From a virus: a stretch of 38,281 nucleotides of DNA. This document shows positions 29,245-36,746 of this stretch, one piece after another. How positions within the stretch are numbered: the stretch's first letter is position 1; every line of letters starts with the position of its first letter. Location of the stretch: positions 1 through 38,281 of the IMG/VR virus record IMGVR_UViG_3300031974_000370; one strand, given 5' to 3'. A model generated the notes under the pieces. It saw only the letters and a program-made list of their open reading frames with translations. It ran no database searches and had not been told where the DNA came from. The position numbers and the translations under genes were made by a program.

Positions 29245-29780
29245 TGTTAAGTTTTAGAGATTATAAAGACAAAATAAGTAAATCTGTTCACTATCATGTA
29301 GAGAACAATATACCTTTTGCAGAAAACATCTATAGACTTCATAGTGAAGAGTTTTATAATTTGTTTAGAGAGGCAAGAGAATTATATAATGAGGGTTTAT
29401 TAGAGGGTTTAGATAGTTGGGATAAAGAATTATTGAATACTGATATTGGTGAGTTTGGTACATATAACGAAGAAAAAGTACCTTTAGATATACCGATTGA
29501 AGAAGAAGAAAAGAACCCACCACTAAACAAACCAAAAAGAGGTGGACCTAAAAAGTTTTATGTGTTCGTCAAAGACGGTGACAAGATAAAGAAAGTTACT
29601 TGGGGCGACACAACTGGATTAAGTGTTAAGTTAAAAAATCCAGAAGCAAGAAAATCTTTCGCAGCTAGGCACAAATGTGACCAGCAAAAAGATAGAACGA
29701 AAGCTGCATATTGGGCATGTAATTTACCACGATATGCAAAAAGTTTAGGTATGAGTGGGGGTGGAAACTTTTATTGGTAA
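29244..29780 (+). CDS. 178-aa protein with C-terminal KKFYVFVKDG / ARHKC module
   Basis: The N-terminal ~90 residues are acidic and helical. The C-terminal ~85 residues contain GGPKKFYVFVKDGDKIKKVT, GDTTGLSVK, NPEARKSFAARHKCD and KAAYWACNLPRYAKSLG: a compact module with two conserved cysteines that recurs in large phage and giant-virus proteins. Its function is unknown; the module often sits in virion-associated proteins (my recollection). It is coupled upstream and downstream by TAATG overlaps. Confidence 0.75.
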   Translation: MLSFRDYKDKISKSVHYHVENNIPFAENIYRLHSEEFYNLFREARELYNEGLLEGLDSWDKELLNTDIGEFGTYNEEKVPLDIPIEEEEKNPPLNKPKRGGPKKFYVFVKDGDKIKKVTWGDTTGLSVKLKNPEARKSFAARHKCDQQKDRTKAAYWACNLPRYAKSLGMSGGGNFYW

Positions 29781-30043
29781 TGCCGTACTTAGATGATTTT
29801 CAAATAAATGGAAAATTCATCCGTACTTTTGATAATAATGTTAATGATGACGAACTTGTTTGGCATAGAGATAAACGAGATCGAAAAGTTAGAGTTATAA
29901 GTGGAGACGGATGGTTGATTCAAATGGACAATGAACTTCCTATCCCTTTGTTAATGGGTCAAACTTATAATATTAAAAAAGAAGTTTACCACAGGATAAT
30001 GAAAGGTAAAAACTTATTAAGATTAGAAATAGAGGAACTATGA
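29780..30043 (+). CDS. 87-aa cupin-like protein
   Basis: A beta-rich single-domain protein: ELVWHRDKRDRKVRVISGDG (about 25-44), WLIQMDNELPIPLLMGQTYN and KKEVYHRIMKGKNLLRLEIE. The WHRD and YHR histidines are spaced like the two metal-binding motifs of a small cupin. The metal and substrate are unknown; in a virion cassette it may be structural. ATG 29780 overlaps the stop of the gene before. It ends with an ATGA overlap onto the next gene. Confidence 0.7.
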   Translation: MPYLDDFQINGKFIRTFDNNVNDDELVWHRDKRDRKVRVISGDGWLIQMDNELPIPLLMGQTYNIKKEVYHRIMKGKNLLRLEIEEL

Positions 30044-32337
30044 GTAGATACAGACAAACAATGAGCGAATTGCTCAAAAAGGTTAGAGAAGAAGATGACC
30101 ACGAAATTTCAATGGCGAGAGGTGAGCTAGAAGCTATTGCAGATAAAGCTCTTAAACTTTCCTCTATGTTAAAAGGTAAAACAGATTCAGATAATTTAGA
30201 AGCATGGGTGCAATCTAAAATTACAAAGGCAAAAGATTATGTAAATTCAGTTGCCGATTACTTAGAATACAATCCAGATATGAACGAAAAGTTTACAATG
30301 AAACAATATAAAAAGAATGAAAACGATAACGAACATTCTTTAAATGCCTTAGAACTTGTAAAAGCATTTGGTACACCAGCAGATAAAAAAGAAATGCAAG
30401 GTATCTATGATAGACATATGAAAAGAGGTCATATCTCACAACAAGATTACGCTAAAAGAAATCAAATTCATAACAGATATATCAGTAAACTAAAAGAAGA
30501 AGTTGATATGTTACCTGAAAACTTTTCAGACGCACAACTTGGTATGTTAAAGAAAGCATACATGCCTTTAAAAGGTAGAAGAATATCTACAGATCAAGCT
30601 CATAAACTTATGGGTATTTTAGATAAGTTTGATAGTAATAAAAATGCATTAGAAAAATTAGCAAAAGCAGGTATACCTTTTGTATCTGATTTAGCAGTAA
30701 GTAGATTAATTTCTAAACACAAATACAGAGCAGATCAATTAAGAAATTTAAAAGAAGAAGATAACGAAACTGAAAGATTAAAACAAGAACTTGAAAAGAA
30801 AGACGATCAAATCAGTTTGTTAAAACAAAAGGCAGAAAAAGATAAAGCAAAAGCTACTCAGGCTGCGACACAAAAGATGGTTAATCCTGAAACAGGTGAA
30901 CCATTACTTCAAGTTGGTATTGCATACAAACATCTAAAAGATAAAATGGCAAAAGAAAAAGAAAAAGAAAAAGATGTTAAAGAAGAAACTATTGTAGAGT
31001 TTACTTCACAACAAATTAAAATGGCTTATGGTGTTGCAAATGATCCAAGATATAAAGCAGGAAACTATTCAGGTGCTGTTGCAGCTATCGAAAAGATTGC
31101 AAAAGGTTTATCTAAACATCCAGATGTTATGAAAGTATTAAAAAAAGTTAATGAAGAACTATCTGAAATGGCCAAAGATGACGCTTATGCGATTGGTATG
31201 GCAGCTGCTAAGAAAAAATATAATGATGAACCGCCTTTAGATAAAAAAACAATTAAGAAGGGGCACGAAATTGCTGACAAAATAATGAAAAAAGAATTTA
31301 AAACATTAAGAGCTGAGGGTAAAATGTCAGACATAGACGCCCTACAAAAACAAGGTAAAGGTGCTGAAGAGATTGCAAAATTAATGAAGTTACCTGTAAA
31401 AACAATAAAACAAATTTTAGGTGAGTTTACGGGATACGTTGATATCAGAGGTAGATTATCAAACACACAACTAGATAACATCAAAAAAACATGGGCAAAA
31501 AAATCATATAAAGATGTAACTAAAGGGTTACGAGATATGATGAAAGACATGGATCCTGGTTCTAAAGCTGCAATCAGAGCAAAGAACATAAATGTATTAT
31601 CAAAGTTAGTTGATGAACAAAAAGAAACAATCACAGAATTTAAAAAGATGGTAGTTACTTTTAAATCTATGGCTGATATGGCAAAAGCTTCTACAGATTT
31701 AGCGAAACATGGTTTTACCATTGACGCAAAAGGTATGGTTATGAAAGTAGATGGTAAAGGTGCAGACCTTAATAAATTTGCAACAGACCTTAAAAACTTT
31801 TATGGTGCAACAATCAAGGCCGAAAGTGCAATAGTTGAAGGTACAATGAAAGGTGGTATAGTAAATTACTCAGGTCAATCTTCTGGTGAATATATGAAAG
31901 CAAAGAAAGCATTAAAAGATTTTATGTCAAAACCACAACCAGCTAAGGGTGCAGATGATAAAGTTATGTCATTTATGTTTGATGACGAATTACTAGATAA
32001 TTTATATGTTGCTAGTCAGAAAAAAATGTCAGATGTGAGACCAATGGTTAAGAAAAGATTAAAAGCATTAGGCATTAAAGAAAATTCTGAACATCCTGCT
32101 AAGGAAATATATGAAAGTATTGAAGCCGTTAAGAACAAGGCAAAGAAAACAGGAATGCCATATAGCATTTTAAAAAAAGTATATGATAGAGGCATGGCTG
32201 CATGGAGAGGTGGACACCGACCAGGTGCAACACAGGTCCAATGGGCACTTGCTAGAGTAAATTCATTTGTAACAAAATCCTCTGGAACATGGGGTGGCGC
32301 TGACAAAGATTTAGCGAAACAAGTTAGAGGGAAATAA
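30040..32337 (+). CDS. 765-aa charged coiled-coil protein, possible internal virion or scaffold-type protein
   Basis: Lysine/glutamate-rich and mostly helical, with a coiled coil about residues 240-280 (ETERLKQELEKKDDQISLLK), a segment that reads like a helix-turn-helix (GAEEIAKLMKLPVKTIKQIL, about 450-469), and a C-terminal module AAWRGGHRPGATQVQWALAR followed by VNSFVTKSSGTWGGADKDLA found in other phage proteins. LKEE and IVE-type stretches recur, which would suit T4 prohead protease (I/L-x-E) sites. No enzyme motif is visible. Its length and late context suggest a head-internal or morphogenesis protein. Low certainty on function. Confidence 0.7.
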   Translation: MSRYRQTMSELLKKVREEDDHEISMARGELEAIADKALKLSSMLKGKTDSDNLEAWVQSKITKAKDYVNSVADYLEYNPDMNEKFTMKQYKKNENDNEHSLNALELVKAFGTPADKKEMQGIYDRHMKRGHISQQDYAKRNQIHNRYISKLKEEVDMLPENFSDAQLGMLKKAYMPLKGRRISTDQAHKLMGILDKFDSNKNALEKLAKAGIPFVSDLAVSRLISKHKYRADQLRNLKEEDNETERLKQELEKKDDQISLLKQKAEKDKAKATQAATQKMVNPETGEPLLQVGIAYKHLKDKMAKEKEKEKDVKEETIVEFTSQQIKMAYGVANDPRYKAGNYSGAVAAIEKIAKGLSKHPDVMKVLKKVNEELSEMAKDDAYAIGMAAAKKKYNDEPPLDKKTIKKGHEIADKIMKKEFKTLRAEGKMSDIDALQKQGKGAEEIAKLMKLPVKTIKQILGEFTGYVDIRGRLSNTQLDNIKKTWAKKSYKDVTKGLRDMMKDMDPGSKAAIRAKNINVLSKLVDEQKETITEFKKMVVTFKSMADMAKASTDLAKHGFTIDAKGMVMKVDGKGADLNKFATDLKNFYGATIKAESAIVEGTMKGGIVNYSGQSSGEYMKAKKALKDFMSKPQPAKGADDKVMSFMFDDELLDNLYVASQKKMSDVRPMVKKRLKALGIKENSEHPAKEIYESIEAVKNKAKKTGMPYSILKKVYDRGMAAWRGGHRPGATQVQWALARVNSFVTKSSGTWGGADKDLAKQVRGK

Positions 32338-32338
32338 C

Positions 32339-33196
32339 ATGACAAAATATTTAAAAACAAAACCAGGTAGTATTGAAGAATTACTTGGTAAAATGAACAA
32401 CATTCAGGACAATTCTGAATACCAAAAAATGTTTAAAAAAGAATTAGACAAAGCTGGTAAAGGTATTGGTTCTATGACACCTGCCGAAAAAAAGGCATTC
32501 TTTAATAAGATTGATAGTAAATATACAGCAAAGAACGAAGACTTAAATACAAAAGATGAACCATCTGTAAAAGATGTGGCTAATCAATTAAAGAAGGCTG
32601 TAAAGGCACATGGTCAACAAGCAAAAGATTTAGAGAAAGCAATTAAATCTGAAGCAAAAGTAGATGAGTTAACAGCTGCACAAAAGAAGTTACCACCTGC
32701 TTTACAAAAGGCTATCAAAGATAAAGAAGATAAGAAAGAAATCAAAGAAGAATTACAAGTATTAAACAATGGATACAAAGTAGTACCAGAAACTTATAAT
32801 TCTAAAAAAGAAGCAGACTTTAGAGCAGAGGCAGAAACAAAATCAACAGGTGACCAGTATGAATCATACCAATCACCAAAAAGACCAGACAGTTTTCATG
32901 TAAGAAAAGTGGAATCTGGTATTAAATTGGAAGAAAGCGCTTCAGCAGATACAGACGAAAAGAATGATAAGAAGATTGACGATCAGAAAAAGGGCGAGAA
33001 AAAAGTAGTTGACCCTATGCCAAAAATGACACAGGAAGCTGCTTCGAATCACAACTTATATCATAAAATTTATGACATCTGGACAGAGGCTGCGACAGAA
33101 AAGACCAAAAAAGACGAAGAAAAAGGCAAAAAGACGGATGTAGGTACTACACCTAGTTCAGTAGATACTACACCTAGTGTAGATTACGAAAAATAA
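32339..33196 (+). CDS. 285-aa low-complexity charged protein
   Basis: Very rich in K, E, D, Q and T, with helical segments and a disordered tail (TPSSVDTTPSVDYEK). It begins one base after the stop codon of the 765-aa protein and has the same composition; the N-terminal YLKTKPGSIEELL and the KVVPETYNSKKEADFRAEAE region are the most ordered parts. No fold or motif is recognised. Composition resembles T4 head-core (scaffold) proteins, but that is only an analogy. Confidence 0.65.
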   Translation: MTKYLKTKPGSIEELLGKMNNIQDNSEYQKMFKKELDKAGKGIGSMTPAEKKAFFNKIDSKYTAKNEDLNTKDEPSVKDVANQLKKAVKAHGQQAKDLEKAIKSEAKVDELTAAQKKLPPALQKAIKDKEDKKEIKEELQVLNNGYKVVPETYNSKKEADFRAEAETKSTGDQYESYQSPKRPDSFHVRKVESGIKLEESASADTDEKNDKKIDDQKKGEKKVVDPMPKMTQEAASNHNLYHKIYDIWTEAATEKTKKDEEKGKKTDVGTTPSSVDTTPSVDYEK

Positions 33197-33208
33197 TTCA
33201 TTTTTCGC

Positions 33209-33237
33209 TTGACTTTTAGCTCAAAATCTGGTATAGT
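33209..33237 (+). promoter_or_regulatory. promoter of the HAD phosphatase gene
   Basis: TTGACT (33209-33214), 17-bp spacer, TATAGT (33232-33237), preceded by TGG. CGCTTGAC and the downstream AAAGGACA...AAACACTATG are shared with the promoters and leaders of the VWA and AAA genes at 280 and 2658. Confidence 0.8.
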
Positions 33238-33263
33238 ATAGACATAAAGGACAAAAAAACACT

Positions 33264-33752
33264 ATGAAAACTATAATATACTCAGATATGGACGGCGTAC
33301 TAGTTGACTTTGAGAAACAAATAGAAAAGACAACTAAAATGCCTATATCACAATGGGCTAAATTGGATAGACGTAAACGTTGGGATCCTGTAATTGCAAA
33401 TAAAGACTTTTGGCCTAAAATGCCATGGCTCGCAGAGGGTCGTAAACTTTGGTCTTACATTAGAAAATACAATACACATATACTAAGTGCATATGTTGAA
33501 CATGCACATGACCCTAATTGCATACCAGGAAAAGCAAGTTGGGCTAGAAACAATTTAGGTCTTCCAAGAAATAAAATTAATCTAGTAATCAGATCAGCTA
33601 AACAAAATTATGCTATGTCTGGTGGTAAACCAAACATATTAATAGATGATTATAAGAAAAATACAGATCAATTTACCGCTAGAGGTGGTATAGGTATTCA
33701 CTTTACTACTGCTTCAAAAGCAATTGCCGAGTTAAAAAAACACGGTTTCTAA
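33264..33752 (+). CDS. HAD-superfamily 5'(3')-nucleotidase-like phosphatase
   Basis: A 162-aa HAD enzyme. Motif I is DMDGVLVDF with D8 and D10 as nucleophile and acid/base; motif II is the serine in THILSAYVEH; a lysine in PGKASWARNN may serve as motif III; motif IV is LIDDYKKN. Size and DMDGVLVDF match deoxyribonucleotidase-like phage proteins that remove phosphate from nucleotides. The reaction on dNMPs is inferred. It has its own promoter and is followed by a late promoter, so it is probably transcribed early, apart from the structural genes. Confidence 0.85.
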   Translation: MKTIIYSDMDGVLVDFEKQIEKTTKMPISQWAKLDRRKRWDPVIANKDFWPKMPWLAEGRKLWSYIRKYNTHILSAYVEHAHDPNCIPGKASWARNNLGLPRNKINLVIRSAKQNYAMSGGKPNILIDDYKKNTDQFTARGGIGIHFTTASKAIAELKKHGF

Positions 33753-33764
33753 TTACTCTCCTAT

Positions 33765-33772
33765 TATAAATA
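33765..33772 (+). promoter_or_regulatory. T4-type late promoter of the first small structural gene
   Basis: Exact TATAAATA, 58 bp upstream of the ATG at 33831, which has a strong AAAGGAGAG RBS. It marks the start of the structural block. Confidence 0.75.
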
Positions 33773-33830
33773 TAAGTACATTAATAAAAGTGAGTACTTT
33801 ATATAATTTTTAAATAAAGGAGAGAATAAT

Positions 33831-34112
33831 ATGTCAAGTTGGACAGCAGCAGACTCAGCTGGAGGTTCGCCATTATGGGCGTGTGCCTCAGCTAAAATAG
33901 CACCATCAAGTGCTAATCAAACTGATTTATTTGAAGACGCTAACGCAGATAACTTTATTACAGGTATCACATTAGGTCTTTTTAACTATGCAGACGGCGA
34001 AGTACCAGCAGGTGCTGGTCACGCAGGTTGGAACCTAAAGTTTACAGGTTCTGGTGGAAGATCAGGTCGTGTGTATTACGAAACAATAGTTGCATTAACT
34101 AACGCAGCTTAA
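33831..34112 (+). CDS. 93-aa small virion structural protein
   Basis: An alanine/glycine-rich, cysteine-poor protein: MSSWTAADSAGGSPLWA at the start, then ITLGLFNYADGEVPAGAGHA and KFTGSGGRSGRVYYETIVAL at the end. Short proteins with this terminal GGRxGRVxYE pattern recur in the structural blocks of T4-like cyanophages. It has the best RBS in the region and its own late promoter, as expected for an abundant virion protein. Its exact place in the particle is unknown. Confidence 0.8.
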   Translation: MSSWTAADSAGGSPLWACASAKIAPSSANQTDLFEDANADNFITGITLGLFNYADGEVPAGAGHAGWNLKFTGSGGRSGRVYYETIVALTNAA

Positions 34113-34129
34113 TAATTAACGAGATTATG

Positions 34130-34147
34130 GGCGTCCTTAGGGACGCC
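34130..34147 (+). terminator. hairpin after the small structural gene
   Basis: GGCGTCC (34130-34136), TTAG loop, GGACGCC (34141-34147): a 7-bp GC-rich stem 17 bp after the stop. It is followed by TATATACTATAT rather than a U run, so it may be a weak terminator or an mRNA 3'-end stabiliser. Confidence 0.6.
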
Positions 34148-34170
34148 TATATACTATATGAATAAATTGA

Positions 34171-34208
34171 TGTAGGCAATTACCTACAGTAGCATTCCCC
34201 ATAAGGGG
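34171..34208 (+). promoter_or_regulatory. two small leader hairpins before the gene at 34225
   Basis: TGTAGG/CCTACA (34171-34176 with 34183-34188) and CCCC/GGGG (34197-34200 with 34205-34208) lie between the upstream hairpin and the AGGAG RBS. They could insulate or stabilise the structural transcript. No promoter consensus is seen here. Confidence 0.4.
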
Positions 34209-34224
34209 TTAACAGGAGAAAAAA

Positions 34225-34683
34225 ATGGCAGATAAAAAAATCACAGCGTTGACCGATTTAGGTGACGCAATTGCAAGCGCAGACTTGTTTCATGTTGTTG
34301 ACGATCCGTCAGGAACACCAATCAATAAAAAAGTTTCAGCTGAAGATGTTTTTAATAACATACCAAGTTGGATTGCATTAAAACAAACTTCACAAGCATT
34401 AACAGGTGCAGGTGGAGCTTTAACAGCAAATGTAACTACAGCAATTACAGAAATTAATGGTACATCAGGTACTTCAACTATCTCATTAGCTGATGGTGCT
34501 GATGGTCAAGTTAAAACATTTATTAACACATCAACATCAGGTACAAATGCTCAAACTATTACACCCTCAAATTTAAGAGGTCATACAAGTGTCATTCTTA
34601 ATGCTGAAGGTGAAACAGTTACATTAATGTTTAAGAACTCAAACTGGAACATTATTGCTGGTCACGGATACACAACAGCTTAA
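34225..34683 (+). CDS. 152-aa virion structural or fibre-like protein
   Basis: The N-terminus ADKKITALTDLGDAIASADL, then FHVVDDPSGTPINKKVSAED, is of the kind that opens phage fibre and head-decoration proteins. The rest is threonine/serine/glycine-rich beta material ending VTLMFKNSNWNIIAGHGYTT. It has an ACAGGAG RBS. Probably a surface-exposed virion component; the exact identity is not recognised. Confidence 0.75.
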   Translation: MADKKITALTDLGDAIASADLFHVVDDPSGTPINKKVSAEDVFNNIPSWIALKQTSQALTGAGGALTANVTTAITEINGTSGTSTISLADGADGQVKTFINTSTSGTNAQTITPSNLRGHTSVILNAEGETVTLMFKNSNWNIIAGHGYTTA

Positions 34684-34698
34684 TAACAAGGATATATT

Positions 34699-34929
34699 AT
34701 GGTAAATTTAGATTTATTAAAACAAGAAGAAGAATCTTTAACTAAAGATTTCGAAACATTGAAACAAAAGTTAGAACAACTGGAGAAAAGCAAAGTACAA
34801 TTGACAAATAATATGAACGCAGTTTACGGTGCTTTACAACAAGTTCAAAAACTTATGAAACTTGAAAGTGGAGAGAAACAACCAATGCCACCTGAAAAAC
34901 AGGAAGCATTAAATATAGCGACAAGTTAA
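34699..34929 (+). CDS. 76-aa coiled-coil protein
   Basis: A heptad-like helix runs from about residue 5 to 55 (LLKQEEESLTKDFETLKQKL and following), then a short polar tail. It follows the fibre-like gene by 15 bp with an AAGGA RBS and is directly followed by the next gene (TAAATG). A small virion or chaperone subunit is likely, function unknown. Confidence 0.75.
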   Translation: MVNLDLLKQEEESLTKDFETLKQKLEQLEKSKVQLTNNMNAVYGALQQVQKLMKLESGEKQPMPPEKQEALNIATS

Positions 34930-35151
34930 ATGAAAACATTTAAGAACTATGTTAAAGAAGAAAACCTCAAAGAATTTGAGGAAGATGTGTTAAAAGAAAA
35001 GGCACCTAATACTGCTGACGCTATGAAGCGACATAAAGCAGGTAAGGCTGGTTTTACTGATAAGGCACATTTAAAAGCAAAGGGATTAATCCCAAGGTCA
35101 GACGGTACAAAAAGGAAGTCTGATAAGTATAAGCAAGAGGAGAACGAATGA
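34930..35151 (+). CDS. 73-aa basic protein with MKTFKNYVKEE leader
   Basis: Starts MKTFKNYVKEENLKEFEED, a form of the capsid-targeting-like leader shared by several neighbours; V8-K-E10 is imperfect, but L13-K-E15 fits the (I/L)xE protease pattern. The rest is a basic module KAGKAGFTDKAHLKAKGLIP with a polar tail. Probably a small internal head protein, by analogy with T4 internal proteins. It starts directly after the upstream stop and ends in an ATGA overlap. Confidence 0.7.
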   Translation: MKTFKNYVKEENLKEFEEDVLKEKAPNTADAMKRHKAGKAGFTDKAHLKAKGLIPRSDGTKRKSDKYKQEENE

Positions 35152-35570
35152 AAACTTTTAAACAACACATAACCGAGGGTGTTGATGGAGTAGGTGTTGA
35201 AACTGGTAACTCAGTAGAGGACAGCAACATTGGAGCTCATAACATCCACGAAAAAGAAGTTTTACAAAAAGTCAACGCATTTGTTGGTTCAATAGGAGAT
35301 CAGGAATATATTGCACCACAAGCGGCAGTTGAGGCTTTGAAAAACAAATTAGCGACAATAGGTTTATCTTTTGACGCAAACCTGGAAGGTGAAAAAGGAT
35401 CAACAACTGTTGAGGTGACGCAACATGGCGGTAGATTTGGTAAAGACACAGATGGTTCTGATATAAATGATGATGGTATATCTCATAGAAAAGAGGGTGG
35501 TTTAAAAATAGAATTTAAACACGAAACTTTACAGAACGGTGCTACTAAGGTCTACGCTAAGTTAATTTAA
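35148..35570 (+). CDS. 140-aa virion protein with MKTFKQHITEG leader
   Basis: Starts MKTFKQHITEG, matching the capsid-targeting-like leader with an ITE10/G site. The body contains EKEVLQKVNAFVGSIGDQEY, IAPQAAVEALKNKLATIGLS and a beta-rich C-terminus (GGLKIEFKHETLQNGATKVY). It is typical of small head-region proteins of marine T4-likes; function unknown. ATGA coupling to the gene before supports co-expression of two leader-bearing proteins. Confidence 0.75.
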   Translation: MKTFKQHITEGVDGVGVETGNSVEDSNIGAHNIHEKEVLQKVNAFVGSIGDQEYIAPQAAVEALKNKLATIGLSFDANLEGEKGSTTVEVTQHGGRFGKDTDGSDINDDGISHRKEGGLKIEFKHETLQNGATKVYAKLI

Positions 35571-35579
35571 ACTTAGAGT

Positions 35580-35942
35580 ATGTTCAAAGAGATTACGAAA
35601 GATAATTGGTTGTTGTTTGCACAACACCACTATGATAATCCTACTTTAGAAAAAGAGAAGGAGTTTTATGATGATCTTAAAAGATTTAAATATCTTAAAA
35701 GACTCTTTCGTAAATATGCTATCACAGGCAAGTTAAAGGTACGATTAGTAGTTAATCATGTTATTGTATTGCAGAATGTTTTTGGCATTGAAGCTGCGGT
35801 AACATTACTATTATATAAGATAGATAGACGATATTGGAATATATTGAAGTCTATATTAAATTACTTAGAGTATCTTTATCCACACGAACTACAAGAAATT
35901 GGTGAGGACCTAGAAGTAAAAGAGATGTTAAAGGAACTATAA
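35580..35942 (+). CDS. 120-aa conserved-type structural-block protein
   Basis: A helical protein: MFKEITKDNWLLFAQHHYDN, FYDDLKRFKYLKRLFRKYAI, VRLVVNHVIVLQNVFGIEAA and LKSILNYLEYLYPHELQEIG. I associate this pattern (aromatic helix, RLxxNHxIVLxNVFG) with a conserved unknown family near the structural genes of marine T4-likes. Its end overlaps the next start (TAATG). Confidence 0.75.
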   Translation: MFKEITKDNWLLFAQHHYDNPTLEKEKEFYDDLKRFKYLKRLFRKYAITGKLKVRLVVNHVIVLQNVFGIEAAVTLLLYKIDRRYWNILKSILNYLEYLYPHELQEIGEDLEVKEMLKEL

Positions 35943-36421
35943 TGGCTAACAGAGCAGTAGATTTAGTAATAGCATACCGAGTTATTAAATTATTAGTAAC
36001 ACCATTCAATAAACAAGAAGCGTTTAAGTTTGGTATTATTGATGAGAAAGGTAAGGTATTACGTAAATATAAAACCTTACAGAAACCTGAAGAGAAGAGA
36101 GCCTATACAGTTCTCCATAGGTTTGTATTCAACTTGAAACGTATCTTACAGAGAGTAGGTTTAGGTGGCAAGTTAGGTTCCTTTGCAGTTGCTCTAGGTC
36201 TTTTACTAAAAGAAAACAAAGAGTATTTGCCTCACAAACAATTGATTGAAAGATCAGTTATCAAATATTTAAAAGATAATAACTTGTATGAGGAAATGTT
36301 AAATGAACAAATGTACGTACAAGAAAGAGTTGACGAACCAGAAATGACATGTTTTGGTGTAGACCTTTATATGCAAAATGGCGAGTTAATATCGGAGGAA
36401 AAATATGCCAAAACATTATAA
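35942..36421 (+). CDS. 159-aa conserved-type structural-block protein
   Basis: A helical protein beginning RAVDLVIAYRVIKLLVTPFN, then KPEEKRAYTVLHRFVFNLKR, GKLGSFAVALGLLLKENKEY, and an acidic end. The FNLKRILQRV and GSFAVALGLLLKE segments mark a family I associate with phage neck or tail regions, without firm identity. Coupled to the gene before (TAATG) and overlapping the next by 17 nt. Confidence 0.72.
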   Translation: MANRAVDLVIAYRVIKLLVTPFNKQEAFKFGIIDEKGKVLRKYKTLQKPEEKRAYTVLHRFVFNLKRILQRVGLGGKLGSFAVALGLLLKENKEYLPHKQLIERSVIKYLKDNNLYEEMLNEQMYVQERVDEPEMTCFGVDLYMQNGELISEEKYAKTL

Positions 36422-36746
36422 ACAAATGATGGATGAAATAATCAATAAAATGGATGAGGATGCTCCTGCAAATGCAGTAGCTCATGGTGGTGTAGATATG
36501 GCTCCTAATGCAGGACCTAAAAAGAAAAAGAAAGATGTTTCATCTGACGCAGACGTTATTGTAGATTTCAAAAAGAAAATGAAAGAGAGTAACGATAACA
36601 ATAATGTTATGTTAAAACAGATTTTAGACGGAGTTGAAAAAGCAGAAAACAAACTAGACGAGAAAACGTTTGGTGCAACAGAAATTAAAGTAGAAGTGAA
36701 AGAAGAATATAAATCTTTTAAAGATAAGTATGTTAAAAACTCTTAA
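36405..36746 (+). CDS. 113-aa charged protein
   Basis: A polar protein with a helical N-terminus (KHYKQMMDEIINKMDEDAP), an alanine/glycine spacer, a lysine run (GPKKKKKDVSSDADVIV) and a charged C-terminus. The mid-part DADVIVDFKKKMKESNDNNN suggests a short helix. It has GGAGG as RBS inside the upstream gene. No family recognised. It overlaps the next gene by 17 nt. Confidence 0.68.
   Translation: MPKHYKQMMDEIINKMDEDAPANAVAHGGVDMAPNAGPKKKKKDVSSDADVIVDFKKKMKESNDNNNVMLKQILDGVEKAENKLDEKTFGATEIKVEVKEEYKSFKDKYVKNS

Noticed and set aside
31185-31721. 178-codon minus-strand frame inside the 765-aa gene, and the many other minus-strand frames
   Set aside because: All lie opposite strongly supported + strand genes, with serine/leucine/phenylalanine-rich shadow composition and no promoter or RBS. 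No minus-strand gene is convincing anywhere in the window.
34242-34830. TTGACC/TTGACA boxes inside the structural genes (34242 and about 34800)
   Set aside because: No acceptable -10 box at 16-18 bp; not reported as promoters.
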